Positions 52,430 to 61,775 of a stretch of 64,000 nt of DNA are shown here, in pieces; the stretch's first letter is position 1, and every line of letters starts with the position of its first letter. Under the pieces are notes generated by a model. It had not been told where the DNA came from. It ran no database searches and worked only from the letters and a program-made list of their open reading frames with translations. Source of the stretch: Spirochaetaceae bacterium (lineage in GTDB: Bacteria; Myxococcota_A; UBA9160; UBA4427); assembly GCA_020632655.1 (NCBI GenBank), contig JACKFD010000004.1:186001-250000 (forward strand), written 5' to 3'. The translations under genes and the position numbers were made by a program.

Positions 52430-53608
52430 ATGGCAGGCCCCCCGCCCCCCGACGACGAGGTCGGCGCGCGCTCCGCGCGCCGCGACGATCGAGCGCAGAG
52501 CGACGTGACGCGGCGCGAGGCGTCGACGGGCGGCCCGATGGACGCGGGCAGACCGGGTCCGGTCGGGGTCGACGCGCTGCCCGAAGGCGTACCGGTCGGA
52601 ATCGCCGAGGCCTTTGCGCGGATCGCCCCCGACATGGAGCTCGTCGAGGCGGCGCTGCGTGACACGCTCGAGTCGAAGACCAAGCTCGTCGGCACGCTCG
52701 GCGCGCACCTGCTCTCGTCGGGTGGCAAGCGACTGCGACCGGCGCTCGTCCTGCTCGCCGCGGAGCTCTGCGGGTACCAGGGGCCGCGGCGGATCGCGCT
52801 GGCCGCCGCCCTCGAGCTGCTCCACTCCGCGACGCTCATGCACGACGACATCGTCGACCTCGCCGAGCTGCGCCGCGGTCGCCCCTCCGCGAACGCGATC
52901 TGGGGCAATCGCCGCGCCGTGCTCGCCGGCGACTTCTTCTACGCCCGCGCCTCGTCGATCATCGTCGAGGACGGCAACCTGGAGATCGTCGAGAGCTACG
53001 CGCGCACGATCCGGCTGATGGCCGAGGGCGAGCTGCTCCAGCTCGAGCGCAGCTTCGACGTCGACGTGACCGAGGCGCACTACTACGACGTGATCGAGCG
53101 CAAGAGCGCGACGCTCCTCTCCAACTGCTGCGAGGTCGGCGCGCTGCTCGGCGGCGTGACCCGTGGCGAGCGCAATCGCATCTGCGAGTACGGCCGGCAG
53201 CTCGGCCTCGCGTTCCAGCTGCGCGACGACTGCCTCGACTACGAGGCGGATGTCGCGGACCTCGGCAAGCAGCCCTACGCGGACCTGCGCGAGGGCAAGC
53301 TGACGCTGCCCCTGATCCTGACCTTGAAGCGTTGCCGGGTCGGCGAGCGCGAGCAGGTGGCGAGCGTCTTGAAGAGCGCGGCGCGACTCGCGGAGGCGCA
53401 CGGGGGCACGGCGCCGCTCGAGGCGCCGGAGCTCGAGCTCGGACCGGTCGCGGAGCTGGTCGCGCGCTACCGCGGGCTCGACGACACGCTCCGTCGCGCG
53501 CAGGAGCACGTCGCCCGGGCCCTCGAGGCGATCGCGCCCTTCCCCGACGGCTCGGCCAAGCGAGCGCTCCGCGCGGCGGCCGAGTTCTCGGTGGCCCGAG
53601 ACCGCTAG
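52430..53608 (+). CDS. Polyprenyl diphosphate synthase (IspB-like)
   Basis: 392 aa. First Asp-rich motif 'LMHDDIVDLAELRRGRPSAN', second 'QLRDDCLDYEAD', and 'GGKRLRPALVLLAAELCG' identify a long-chain trans-prenyl synthase, which makes the side chain of ubiquinone or menaquinone. The first ~55 residues are Pro/Arg/Asp-rich and unlike the family, so ATG 52538 is an alternative start. If the promoter at 52395 is right, 52430 gives a leaderless message. Confidence 0.88.
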   Translation: MAGPPPPDDEVGARSARRDDRAQSDVTRREASTGGPMDAGRPGPVGVDALPEGVPVGIAEAFARIAPDMELVEAALRDTLESKTKLVGTLGAHLLSSGGKRLRPALVLLAAELCGYQGPRRIALAAALELLHSATLMHDDIVDLAELRRGRPSANAIWGNRRAVLAGDFFYARASSIIVEDGNLEIVESYARTIRLMAEGELLQLERSFDVDVTEAHYYDVIERKSATLLSNCCEVGALLGGVTRGERNRICEYGRQLGLAFQLRDDCLDYEADVADLGKQPYADLREGKLTLPLILTLKRCRVGEREQVASVLKSAARLAEAHGGTAPLEAPELELGPVAELVARYRGLDDTLRRAQEHVARALEAIAPFPDGSAKRALRAAAEFSVARDR

Positions 53609-53667
53609 GCCAGGCGCGGACCCCGCCGCGACCGATCGATTCGCCCCAGGTCCCGGGGAGTCTCAGC

Positions 53668-54072
53668 ATGTCCAGTCTCGATTTCGCCGATCCGGGTTCG
53701 GATCGGCCTCTTCCGGCCTTCTTCGCGGGTCGGCGGCGATTCCGGAACGCATTCGCGTTCCTCGTCCTCGGTCTGTCGCTGCTCGGGGGCACGGCCGCGA
53801 CGGCGGCGGGCGGGGCTCAGGCCGCGCCTCTCGATCTCAACCGTGCGAGCGCGGAGGAGCTCGAGGCGCTGCCCGGGATCGGGCCCGTGAAGGCGGCGGC
53901 GATCCTCGCCGTGCGCGATGCCCAGGGCGGCTTCGCGTCGTTCGACGAGCTCGAGGAGGTGCGCGGCGTCGGGCCGGCGCTCGTGGAGAAGCTGCGGCCG
54001 CTCGTCGTGCTCGGCGATCGCAAGCCGGCTTCGCGTCCGAAGCCTGCGAGCAAGCCGGCGACCCCGCGCTAG
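53668..54072 (+). CDS. ComEA-like helix-hairpin-helix protein
   Basis: 134 aa. A hydrophobic anchor or signal at about residues 28-52, then two HhH motifs: 'LDLNRASAEELEALPGIGPVKAAAI' region and 'FDELEEVRGVGPALVEKL'. These bind DNA non-specifically; in competent bacteria ComEA receives incoming DNA in the periplasm. The tail is Lys/Pro/Ser-rich (KPAS repeats). Other competence genes are not in the window, so a role in uptake is only possible. Confidence 0.75.
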   Translation: MSSLDFADPGSDRPLPAFFAGRRRFRNAFAFLVLGLSLLGGTAATAAGGAQAAPLDLNRASAEELEALPGIGPVKAAAILAVRDAQGGFASFDELEEVRGVGPALVEKLRPLVVLGDRKPASRPKPASKPATPR

Positions 54073-54167
54073 CCGTCCTTGCGGAGCGGGCGCATCGTCG
54101 TGCCCTTGAGGCGTCGCTGTGCCCGCTCCCACTCTCGGCGCGTCCGCGGGCCGCCGACGGCACGAGT

Positions 54168-55349
54168 ATGCTTGCGGGCATGTCGCCCCGACCGCAGGAG
54201 CCCCGCCCGTCCGCCCGTTCGCCGCGCGCGCCGTCTTCGTCGCGCACGCGCGGTGCATTCCGGGGCACGGCGACGCGTGGGCTGCTCCTGCTGCTGGTGC
54301 TCGCCGGCCTGCTCCCCGCCGCTCGGGTCGCGGGTGCGTTCGAACGGGGCGGGTCCGCGCCGATCGCTCCATCCGCTGCGGGCTGGCCGCGGCTGATCTC
54401 GCTCAACCCGTCGCTCTCCGCGATCGTGCTGCGACTCGGCGGCGGCGAGGCGCTGGTCGGTGTCGACGACTACACCGCGCGACTGCTGCCCGAGCTGGCG
54501 GATCGGCCGCGCGTCGGCGGGCTCTTCGATCCGAGCCTCGAGTGGGTCGTGGCGCTGCGGCCCGATCGCGTGCTGCTGGTCGCGGGTGTCGATCAACAGC
54601 GATACGGCGAGCAGCTCGCCGCGCTCGGCCTCGAGGTCGAGGTCTACCGCAACGAGCGCCTCGACGAGGTGCTCGAGAACGTGGCGCGCCTCGGACGGTT
54701 GCTCGGTCGGGAGCAGGCGGCGGCGGGCTGCATCGACTCGATCCTCGCGATGCGTGCGGCGGTCGCGGAGGCGACGGCCGAGCGGCCGCGGCCGGCGACC
54801 GTCGCGGTGCTCGACCGATCGCCGCTCTTCGTGGTCGGCGGCGAGACCTTCCTCGACGAGATGCTCGCGTCCGTCGGCGCCCGGAACCTCGGGCGCGCAC
54901 TCGGGACCGGCTATCCGCGTGCATCGACCGAGTGGCTGATCGCGGCGCGGCCCGAGCTGCTGCTCGACCTGACGCCGGGTGCGGAGCCGGACGCGGCGGA
55001 CTACTGGACGCGCTGGCCGAGCCTGCCGGCGGTGGCGGAGGGGCGCGTGTTGAGGCTCGAGGCCAGCCGCATCAGCCTGCCGGGGCCGGATCTCGATCGC
55101 GCGCTGCGCGACCTGGCGGTCGCAGTGCATGGGTCGTCGATCGAGGCCGCGATCGACGCGGCGCTCGCGCAGGTGGCGCGCGACGCGGAGCGCGACGGGG
55201 CGGCCTCACGCGGGGTACGCGACGCGGAGCGCGACGGGGCGGCCTCACGCGGGGTACGCGACGCGGAGCGCGACGGGGCGGCCTCACGCGGGGTGCGTGC
55301 CACGGAGCGCGAAGGAGCGTTCGGGGGCGGGGAGCGGGTGGCGCGATGA
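54168..55349 (+). CDS. BtuF/FecB-type ABC importer substrate-binding protein
   Basis: 393 aa. After an N-terminal Arg/Ser-rich stretch and a signal helix ('GLLLLLVLAGLLPAARVAGA') comes a two-lobe helical-backbone domain: 'LISLNPSLSAIVLRLGGGEALVGV' start, 'LVAGVDQQRYGEQLAALG', and 'GGETFLDEMLASVGARNLG'. This class binds cobalamin, heme or ferric siderophores in the periplasm. The last ~55 residues contain three perfect or near-perfect 13-residue repeats (RDAERDGAASRGV). Start could also be ATG 54180. The gene overlaps the permease by 4 nt. No cobalamin riboswitch is seen in the 95-nt upstream gap. Confidence 0.8.
   Translation: MLAGMSPRPQEPRPSARSPRAPSSSRTRGAFRGTATRGLLLLLVLAGLLPAARVAGAFERGGSAPIAPSAAGWPRLISLNPSLSAIVLRLGGGEALVGVDDYTARLLPELADRPRVGGLFDPSLEWVVALRPDRVLLVAGVDQQRYGEQLAALGLEVEVYRNERLDEVLENVARLGRLLGREQAAAGCIDSILAMRAAVAEATAERPRPATVAVLDRSPLFVVGGETFLDEMLASVGARNLGRALGTGYPRASTEWLIAARPELLLDLTPGAEPDAADYWTRWPSLPAVAEGRVLRLEASRISLPGPDLDRALRDLAVAVHGSSIEAAIDAALAQVARDAERDGAASRGVRDAERDGAASRGVRDAERDGAASRGVRATEREGAFGGGERVAR
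55179..55295 (+). repeat. 39-bp tandem repeat, three copies, inside the binding-protein gene
   Basis: Units at 55179-55217, 55218-55256 and 55257-55295 are identical except for one base at the end of the third; a degraded fourth begins at 55296. Length is a multiple of three, so each adds 13 residues to the protein's C-terminal tail without shifting the frame. Such arrays readily gain and lose copies. Confidence 0.9.
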
Positions 55350-56368
55350 TCCGCCTCTCGGGGCTGCGGCTGGTCGGCGTGCTGGGTGCGCTCGTAGCGG
55401 TGCTCGTGATCGTGGCGCTCGTCGCGCTCGCGACGGGGCCCTCGGGCGTCGGGGTCGGCGACGTGATGGCGCTGCTGCGCGGCGAGTCGATCGACCCGGC
55501 TGCGCGGGACATCCTGCTCGCCGTGCGTCTGCCGCGACTCGTGCTCGGGCTGCTGGTCGGGGCGGCGCTGGCGACGGCGGGGGCCGTCTTCCAGGCCTTG
55601 CTGCGCAATCCGCTCGCCGACCCCTTCGTGCTCGGCATCTCGGGCGGCGCGGCGCTCGCGGGGATCGGCGTGCTCGCGCTCGGTGGCGTCGTCGCGATCT
55701 CGCCGCGGGTCGTCCCGATCGCGGCCTTCGGCGGCGGGCTCGTCGCGACCGCCCTCCTCTACTGGATCGCCGGCGGTCGCGGACGCAGCTCGCCGACGGG
55801 CCTGCTGCTGACGGGGGTCGTCTTCAACGCCTTCGCCTCCGCGGGCATCGTCTTCCTCGCCTCGGTCGCCGGCTTCTTCGAGGGCTCGCGCATCTTCCTC
55901 TGGCTGATCGGCCATCTCTCGGCGGTCGACGTCGACGCGGCGGGACTCGTCGCCGCGAGCGTCGTGCTCGGTCTCGGCGTCGCCTGCCTGCTCGCGCGCA
56001 GCCTGAACCTGCTCGCCCTCGGTGACGAGACCGCCGCGCATCTCGGCGTGCCGGTCGAGGCCCATCGCCGTTGGCTGCTGCTCGCGACGTCGCTCATGGT
56101 CGGCGCCGCCGTCGCCGTCTCGGGCCTGATCGGCTTCGTCGGGCTGATCGTGCCGCACGCGCTGCGCCTCGTGATCGGCTCGGACCATCGCCTGCTCGTC
56201 CCCGCCACCGCCCTCGCGGGCGCCTCCTTCCTCGTGCTCTCCGACACCGTTGCGCGTACGCTGCTCGACGGGCGGGAGCTGCCGGTGGGCGCAGTGACGG
56301 CGCTGGTCGGCGGGCCGCTCTTCATCTTCCTGCTGCGGCGCGCGCAGGCGCGGGGGCCGCTGGCATGA
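55346..56368 (+). CDS. FecCD/BtuC-type ABC importer permease
   Basis: 340 aa, about ten membrane helices. 'RLPRLVLGLLVGAALATAGAVFQ' and 'NPLADPFVLGISGGAALA' are family hallmarks, with the ATPase-contact motif 'GLIGFVGLIVPHALRL' towards the end. It forms a homodimeric channel for cobalamin, heme or siderophore. Overlaps both neighbours by 4 nt. Confidence 0.93.
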   Translation: MIRLSGLRLVGVLGALVAVLVIVALVALATGPSGVGVGDVMALLRGESIDPAARDILLAVRLPRLVLGLLVGAALATAGAVFQALLRNPLADPFVLGISGGAALAGIGVLALGGVVAISPRVVPIAAFGGGLVATALLYWIAGGRGRSSPTGLLLTGVVFNAFASAGIVFLASVAGFFEGSRIFLWLIGHLSAVDVDAAGLVAASVVLGLGVACLLARSLNLLALGDETAAHLGVPVEAHRRWLLLATSLMVGAAVAVSGLIGFVGLIVPHALRLVIGSDHRLLVPATALAGASFLVLSDTVARTLLDGRELPVGAVTALVGGPLFIFLLRRAQARGPLA

Positions 56369-57225
56369 GTGCGGCGAGTCGGGGCGGGAAAGGCCGCGCG
56401 CACGCGACGTCGCCGCGCGATGCGGGTGCGGCGAGGGTGGCCGGCGAGCGGCTGGGCTTCGCGGGGGTCGCGGTGCAGATCGGCGAGCGGACGTTGCTCG
56501 AGGGCGTCGACTTCACCGTCGCGCCGGGCGAGGTCGTCGCGCTCGCCGGCCGCAACGGCGCGGGCAAGACGACGCTCTTGCGGATCGCATCGGGGGAGCG
56601 CGCCGCGGACGCGGGCCGGGTCCGGCTCGGCGACGACGACGTCGCCCGACTCTCGCGCCGCGCCCTCGCGCGACGGGTGGCGCTCGTGCCCCAGGACCTG
56701 CACGTACCCTTCCCCTTCCGCGTCGGCGAGCTCGTGCTGATGGGCCGCGCCCCCCACCAGCCGCTGATCGGTCTCGAGAGCGAGCGGGACGTCGAGCTCG
56801 CGCGGGCGGCCCTCGAGCGCCTCGGCATCGCGGACCTCGCGGACCGCCCCGTCACGACCCTATCCGGCGGCGAGCGGCAGCTCGTGCTGGTCGCGCGGGC
56901 GCTCGTGCAGGAGCCGGGCCTGCTGCTGCTCGACGAGCCCACGGCCTTCCTCGACCTGCGCCATCGCGTCGAGGTGCTGCGCGAGGTGCGCGCCTTCGCC
57001 CGGGCGGGCGGCTCGGCCCTGGTCGTCTCCCACGACCTCTCGCTCGCGGCCCGGACCTGCGACCGGATCGTCCTGCTGGGCGGGGGGGGCATCGTCGGCC
57101 AGGGTCCCCCCGACCACGTCCTCCGGCCCGAGACGCTGCGCGCGGCCTTCGGCATCGACGTGCGGACCTTCGCGGGGCCGGACGGGGCGATGGTCGTGGT
57201 GCCGGATCTCGGGGCCGGGGGCTGA
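56365..57225 (+). CDS. BtuD/FecE-type ABC importer ATPase
   Basis: 286 aa. Walker A 'GRNGAGKTT', signature 'LSGGERQLV', Walker B 'LLLLDEPTAFLDL' and switch His 'VVSHDLS' are all present. The first ~30 residues are an unconserved extension. It powers the importer formed with the two preceding genes. 231 nt separate it from eno. Confidence 0.93.
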   Translation: MSAASRGGKGRAHATSPRDAGAARVAGERLGFAGVAVQIGERTLLEGVDFTVAPGEVVALAGRNGAGKTTLLRIASGERAADAGRVRLGDDDVARLSRRALARRVALVPQDLHVPFPFRVGELVLMGRAPHQPLIGLESERDVELARAALERLGIADLADRPVTTLSGGERQLVLVARALVQEPGLLLLDEPTAFLDLRHRVEVLREVRAFARAGGSALVVSHDLSLAARTCDRIVLLGGGGIVGQGPPDHVLRPETLRAAFGIDVRTFAGPDGAMVVVPDLGAGG

Positions 57226-57456
57226 GGCCGCCGCCGGCGTGCCGCGCGTCCTTGCCGGGCGGCGGCGAAGCGCCCTGCGGATGCCCTCCGCGGACCGACC
57301 GCGGGGGTCGCCTGCTAAGATCCGCCGCCCGATGGCGTCGCGGGCGCCCTTCTTCGCGTCACGCCTTCCGCCCCGGCGAGCACTGACATCCGTATCGACG
57401 GGCCCCGTCCGCCATCCGGCGAGGCGGGCCGCCTGCGCTGGAGGAGAGAGACCGCG

Positions 57457-58779
57457 ATGACGCAGGTCCGCATCGAACGCGTCCTGGCCCGGGAGATCCT
57501 GGACTCCCGCGGCAACCCGACCGTGGAGGTCGATCTCTGGACCACGGCCGGTCAGCTCGGCCGCGCCGCCGTCCCGTCCGGTGCCTCGACCGGCGCGCGC
57601 GAGGCGCTCGAGCTGCGCGATGGCGACAAGGGCCGCTACCTCGGCAAGGGCGTCTCGAAGGCGGTCGCGAACGTGAACGGCGAGATCGCGAAGGCGGTCG
57701 CGGGGCTCGCCCTCGGCGGGCTCGAGGAGCAGGCGGCGCTCGACCGCGCGCTGATCGCGCTCGACGGGACGGAGACGAAGTCGCGCCTCGGCGCCAACGC
57801 GATCCTCGGCGTGTCGCTCGCGGCGGCGCACGCGGCGGCGATGGCCACGCGCCAGCCGCTCTACCGCTTCATCGGCGGCGACGCGGCGACGCTGCTGCCC
57901 GCGCCGATGATGAACGTGCTGAACGGCGGGGCGCATGCGGACAACTCCGTCGACGTGCAGGAATTCATGCTCTACCCGCTCGGCGCACCGAGCTTCAAGG
58001 AAGCGCTGCGCTGGGGCGCCGAGGTCTTCCACACGCTGAAGGGCGTGCTGCTCGAGAAGGGCTACTCGACGGCCGTCGGCGACGAGGGCGGCTTCGCACC
58101 GAACCTCGGCAGCAACGACGAGGCCCTCGAGCTGATCCTGCAGGCGATCGATCGCGCGGGCTACGAGGCCGGCAAGGACATCTCGATCGCCCTCGACCCC
58201 GCCTCGAGCGAGTTCTACAAGGACGGCGCCTATCATCTCGCGAGCGAGGGCCGCAAGCTCGACTCGGCCGAGATGGTGGAATTCTGGGCGGACTGGGTCT
58301 CGCGCTATCCGATCGTGTCGATCGAGGACGGTCTCGCCGAGGACGACTGGGCGGGCTGGAAGCTCCTGACCGAGCGACTCGGCAAGACGACCCAGCTCGT
58401 CGGCGACGATCTCTTCGTGACGAATCCGGCGATCCTCGAGCGCGGCATCCGCGAGAAGTCGGCCAACGCGATCCTGATCAAGGTGAACCAGATCGGCACG
58501 CTGACCGAGACCCTCGAGGCGATCCGCATGGCCGACGCCGCGGGCTTCGGCTCGATCTCGTCCCATCGCTCGGGCGAGACCGAGGACACGACGATCGCCG
58601 ACCTCGCCGTCGGCGCCGCGACGGGCCAGATCAAGACCGGCTCGCTCTGCCGCACCGACCGCATCTGCAAGTACAACCAGCTGCTGCGCATCGAGGCCGA
58701 GCTCGGCGACCGGGCCCGTTATGCGGGCGCCTCGCGGCTCTCGGGCCAGGCGGGTGGCGCGCGGGGAGGCCGGGCGTGA
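57457..58779 (+). CDS. eno: Enolase
   Basis: 440 aa. It converts 2-phosphoglycerate to phosphoenolpyruvate. 'REILDSRGNPTVEVD', 'PSGASTGAREALELRD', 'SIEDGLAEDDWAGW', 'LIKVNQIGTLTE' and 'SHRSGETEDT' are intact, including the catalytic Glu, Lys and Mg2+ ligands. GGAGGAG precedes the ATG. A possible -10 TAAGAT is at 57316-57321. Its stop overlaps the GTG of the next gene. Confidence 0.98.
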   Translation: MTQVRIERVLAREILDSRGNPTVEVDLWTTAGQLGRAAVPSGASTGAREALELRDGDKGRYLGKGVSKAVANVNGEIAKAVAGLALGGLEEQAALDRALIALDGTETKSRLGANAILGVSLAAAHAAAMATRQPLYRFIGGDAATLLPAPMMNVLNGGAHADNSVDVQEFMLYPLGAPSFKEALRWGAEVFHTLKGVLLEKGYSTAVGDEGGFAPNLGSNDEALELILQAIDRAGYEAGKDISIALDPASSEFYKDGAYHLASEGRKLDSAEMVEFWADWVSRYPIVSIEDGLAEDDWAGWKLLTERLGKTTQLVGDDLFVTNPAILERGIREKSANAILIKVNQIGTLTETLEAIRMADAAGFGSISSHRSGETEDTTIADLAVGAATGQIKTGSLCRTDRICKYNQLLRIEAELGDRARYAGASRLSGQAGGARGGRA

Positions 58780-59717
58780 GGCGCGTGCGCGCGTGCGCGC
58801 TACTCGCGGCCTCGTTCGGGACGCTGCTCGCGCTGATCGGGCCGGTGGCCGCGGCGCGGGCCTTCATCCCGGAGGTCGATCGCACGCTCGGCGCGATCGC
58901 CGAGGTGAATCGGGCGTCGGGGCGGGCGCAGGCGCTGCAGCTCGACCTGACGATGCGCGTGGGCGACCGCGAGGCGGTCGCGCAGGGCGAGATGATCCTG
59001 CATCCGAGCGGCCTCGCGCGCCTCGAGCTGCGGGGATACGGCGGGCGGGTCGACCGCTACCTGCTCTCGGGGGACGAGCTGCTCGGGGCGAAGGACGGCC
59101 TGGCGCTCGAGACGCCGCAGCCGCTGCTCCAGCCGCTCTTCCTGCTGCAGCCGACGTCGCGGGAGACGCTGCGGGCTGCGCTCGAGACCTTCGGCGTGAA
59201 GAGCCACGTGATCGGTCTCGCGCCCTGCGGCGAGCTCGACTGCTTCGTGATCGGGGATCCGCGGCTCGCGGCGCCGATCTACCCCTCGCGCGACGAGATG
59301 CGGGAGCTGCCCGAGGAGCTCGGCGACGGCGACATGCCGGCGGTCTCGCAGGGGCCGCTCGAGTCGGGTGCGGGGGGCGAGGACTCGCTGCAGGGGCCGC
59401 TGCTCGCGGAGCCCGAGGGCGTCCGGTTGCCGCGCGTGTGGGTCGACACGAAGGAGCTCCAGGTGCGGCGCATCGATCGCGCGAGCGGCGACTTCGTGAT
59501 CCTCGGTCCGATCGTGAGCTTCCAGAAGGTGAAGCTGCCGGCGTGGTTCGAGGTGCACGAGGTCGGGCGCGACGAGCCTTTGCGCTTCGAGATCGACCGC
59601 GCCGTCCAGGTCAACGCCCCGCCGACCGCCTTCAGCCGGAAGTGGCTGCTCGCGCCCGTCGGCCCGGGCGAGGCGAGCGGCGACGACGAGGCCGGTGTGG
59701 GCTCGACCCTGCCCTGA
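58776..59717 (+). CDS. Exported protein, LolA-like fold suspected
   Basis: 313 aa from GTG 58776 (GTGA overlap with eno). Signal peptide to about residue 28 ('LLALIGPVAAARA'). The body reads as alternating beta strands ('LQLDLTMRVGDREAVAQGEMILHPSG', 'RVWVDTKELQVRRIDR'), as in outer-membrane lipoprotein-sorting (LolA/LolB-like) proteins, but no lipobox or decisive motif is present. A Gly/Glu/Asp-rich insertion lies near residues 185-215. The function is not established. Confidence 0.45.
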   Translation: MRRVRACALLAASFGTLLALIGPVAAARAFIPEVDRTLGAIAEVNRASGRAQALQLDLTMRVGDREAVAQGEMILHPSGLARLELRGYGGRVDRYLLSGDELLGAKDGLALETPQPLLQPLFLLQPTSRETLRAALETFGVKSHVIGLAPCGELDCFVIGDPRLAAPIYPSRDEMRELPEELGDGDMPAVSQGPLESGAGGEDSLQGPLLAEPEGVRLPRVWVDTKELQVRRIDRASGDFVILGPIVSFQKVKLPAWFEVHEVGRDEPLRFEIDRAVQVNAPPTAFSRKWLLAPVGPGEASGDDEAGVGSTLP

Positions 59718-59977
59718 GGCCGCATCCGGGCCGGGGCCTTCCCCCGAGCCCGGCCGGGTCTTCGACCCAGCCCGTCCCGGCCTTCGGCCCGGGCCCGCCT
59801 CGGCGGAATTCCTGCAAGTTTCCAATAAACCACTAATGGCCCTCGGCTGAATCACCGATGGGACACGCAAGTCGTGTGCAGGAAACGCGTAGGCACAGCC
59901 CGCGGATCCTGCCCGGCCGGATCGCGCGCCCTTCCGGGTGGGGCGGGTGCGCGCGACCGGACCGAGCCGAAGCGGGA

Positions 59978-60592
59978 ATGCAGGACGGGATGGGGAACCA
60001 GCAAAGACTGAACGTGCTCGTGGTGGATCGGGACGAGGACACCCTCCTCCAGCTGAAGGAGCTGCTCACTCGACAGGGCTACAGCGTGACCTGCCTCGGC
60101 GAGCCCCTGCGCGCGCCGGAGGAGGTCCGCCAGAACCGCTTCCAGCTCGTCGTGCTCGACGTGTCCCCCGGCAGCGGCGGCGGCGAGGCCCTGGCGGCGA
60201 TCCGCGGCTTCGACAAGGACGTCTGCGTGATCGCCACGACGGGCATCGCGTCGGTCGAGATGGCGGTCGAGACGATGAAGCACTCGGCCTTCCACTACCT
60301 GCAGAAGCCGCTCGACGACGACGAGGTGCTCGCGGTCGTGCGCGAGGCGATCCGCGACCGCGGTCTGCTCGTCGACCTCGAGACCCATCTCAACACGGAG
60401 ATCGGCCGCCGCATCCGGACCCAGCGCCACGCGGCCGAGCTGACCCTCAAGCAGCTCGCCAACCGCACGGGCCTCTCGGTCAGCCTGATCTCGCAGATCG
60501 AGCTCGGCAAGAGCGCCGCGTCGATGTCGACGATGCACAAGCTCGGCGCCGCGCTCGGTGTCAGGATGACCTACTTCTTCGAGACGCTCTGA
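59978..60592 (+). CDS. Receiver-XRE regulator (response regulator with Cro/CI HTH)
   Basis: 204 aa from ATG 59978 (59990 also possible). Residues 11-128 are a CheY-like receiver: acidic pair Asp17-Asp19, phospho-acceptor Asp61, 'IATTG' and Lys110. Residues about 141-197 are an XRE/Cro HTH ('IGRRIRTQRHAAELTLKQLA', 'SLISQIELGKSAASM', 'LGAALGVRM'). Most response regulators use winged-helix, LuxR or Fis outputs; an XRE output is uncommon. No histidine kinase is adjacent. An AT-rich patch with two CCAnTAA copies (59822-59836) lies upstream and might be the promoter or operator. Confidence 0.85.
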   Translation: MQDGMGNQQRLNVLVVDRDEDTLLQLKELLTRQGYSVTCLGEPLRAPEEVRQNRFQLVVLDVSPGSGGGEALAAIRGFDKDVCVIATTGIASVEMAVETMKHSAFHYLQKPLDDDEVLAVVREAIRDRGLLVDLETHLNTEIGRRIRTQRHAAELTLKQLANRTGLSVSLISQIELGKSAASMSTMHKLGAALGVRMTYFFETL

Positions 60593-60659
60593 TCGTCTTC
60601 GAGCGGGTCGGACGCCCAGGCGCCCGGCCCGCTATGCTCCCGCCCCGCGCCCCGCGCGC

Positions 60660-61775
60660 GTGGAGGGAGCCGCCATTCGCAGCGTCGAAGAGTCCAGACC
60701 GCGGCCGGGGCTGTCCGTTCCGGTGCTGACGATCCTCGACGAGGAGGGCGGCCTCCTCGAGGAGGACCAGCGCGCCCTCGTCCGCCACGTCGTCCAGGAC
60801 GGCCAGGGCGCCGACATCCTCTTCTCCGCCGGCACGACCGGCGAGTGGGACAAGGTCGACAACGCGACCCGCCAGGCCGTGATCCGGGTCTGCGCCGAGG
60901 AGGTCGCGAAGCTGAACGTCGCGCTGCGCGCCGCCGACGGACGCGGCGTGGAGAGCTGGGCCGGCGTGACCGCGCCGACCGCCGAGGACACCCTCGCCAA
61001 CCTCGAGTTCGCGATCGACTGCGGCGTCGACGCGGCCGTGCTCGCGCCACTCTCGATCCGCGGCGTCGAGGATCCGGTCCGATTCGTGCTGCGCGACGTC
61101 GCCGACCTGCTCGACGCCCGCTCGCGCCGCATCCCCGTCTTCCTCTACGACAACGCCGACATCGCCATCGACCCCCGCGTACCCCACATCCGCACGAAGC
61201 AGGTCAAGGCCATGAGCCGCCTCGACTTCGTGCGCGGGATCAAGGTCTCCGCCTCGAACAAGGTGCTCGGCAACTACACCCGCGCCGCCAAGAGCTTCAA
61301 GGATCGCGGCGAGTTCGCGATCTACGTCGGCAACGCGATGCTGATCTTCGACATCTACCGGCCCTACCGCGGCTTCCTCGGCGTGCTGCAGGAACATTGG
61401 GATCGCTGGCGGCGCGCGGGCGGGATGCCCGTCGGCGTCGTGTCGGGACCGGCGAACGCGCTGCCGCGGGAGTGGGCCTGGGCCTGGCAGGTCTGTCGCG
61501 CGGGCGACGAGGAGCGCATGGACCAGGCGCGCCGCGTCGTCGAGGGCTTCCGCGAGCGGACGGTCGCGGCGAGCGGCAAGCGGACGCTGGCCTGTCTCAA
61601 GCGGGCGCTCTGGCTCGAGGGCGTGATCTCGAGCGCCGCCGTCGCGGCCGGCACGCCGGCACTCACGAACGTCGACGCGGAGCGCTTCGATCGTGCCTGG
61701 GACGAGGTGAAGGCGCTGGCCGCGCGGGAGATCCGCGCGCCCTGGCTCACGCGCTTCGAGCAGCGCTCGGCATGA
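60660..61775 (+). CDS. DapA-family (dihydrodipicolinate synthase-like) aldolase/lyase
   Basis: 371 aa, GTG start. A TIM-barrel class I aldolase: 'FSAGTTGEW' at residues 55-63 (the GTTGE motif), Tyr163 in 'VFLYDNA' and the Schiff-base lysine Lys195 in 'VRGIKVSA'. It is about 75 residues longer than DapA. As members of the family act on many 2-keto acids (dihydrodipicolinate, KDG, N-acetylneuraminate and others), it should not be named DapA. It overlaps a PfkB-SIS fusion gene by 4 nt, pointing to sugar-acid metabolism. Confidence 0.8.
   Translation: MEGAAIRSVEESRPRPGLSVPVLTILDEEGGLLEEDQRALVRHVVQDGQGADILFSAGTTGEWDKVDNATRQAVIRVCAEEVAKLNVALRAADGRGVESWAGVTAPTAEDTLANLEFAIDCGVDAAVLAPLSIRGVEDPVRFVLRDVADLLDARSRRIPVFLYDNADIAIDPRVPHIRTKQVKAMSRLDFVRGIKVSASNKVLGNYTRAAKSFKDRGEFAIYVGNAMLIFDIYRPYRGFLGVLQEHWDRWRRAGGMPVGVVSGPANALPREWAWAWQVCRAGDEERMDQARRVVEGFRERTVAASGKRTLACLKRALWLEGVISSAAVAAGTPALTNVDAERFDRAWDEVKALAAREIRAPWLTRFEQRSA

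Noticed and set aside
54073..54167. Cobalamin riboswitch ahead of the BtuFCD-type importer
   Set aside because: The gap is only 95 nt and no B12-box is visible; only an 8-bp GAGCGGGC/GCCCGCTC repeat occurs.
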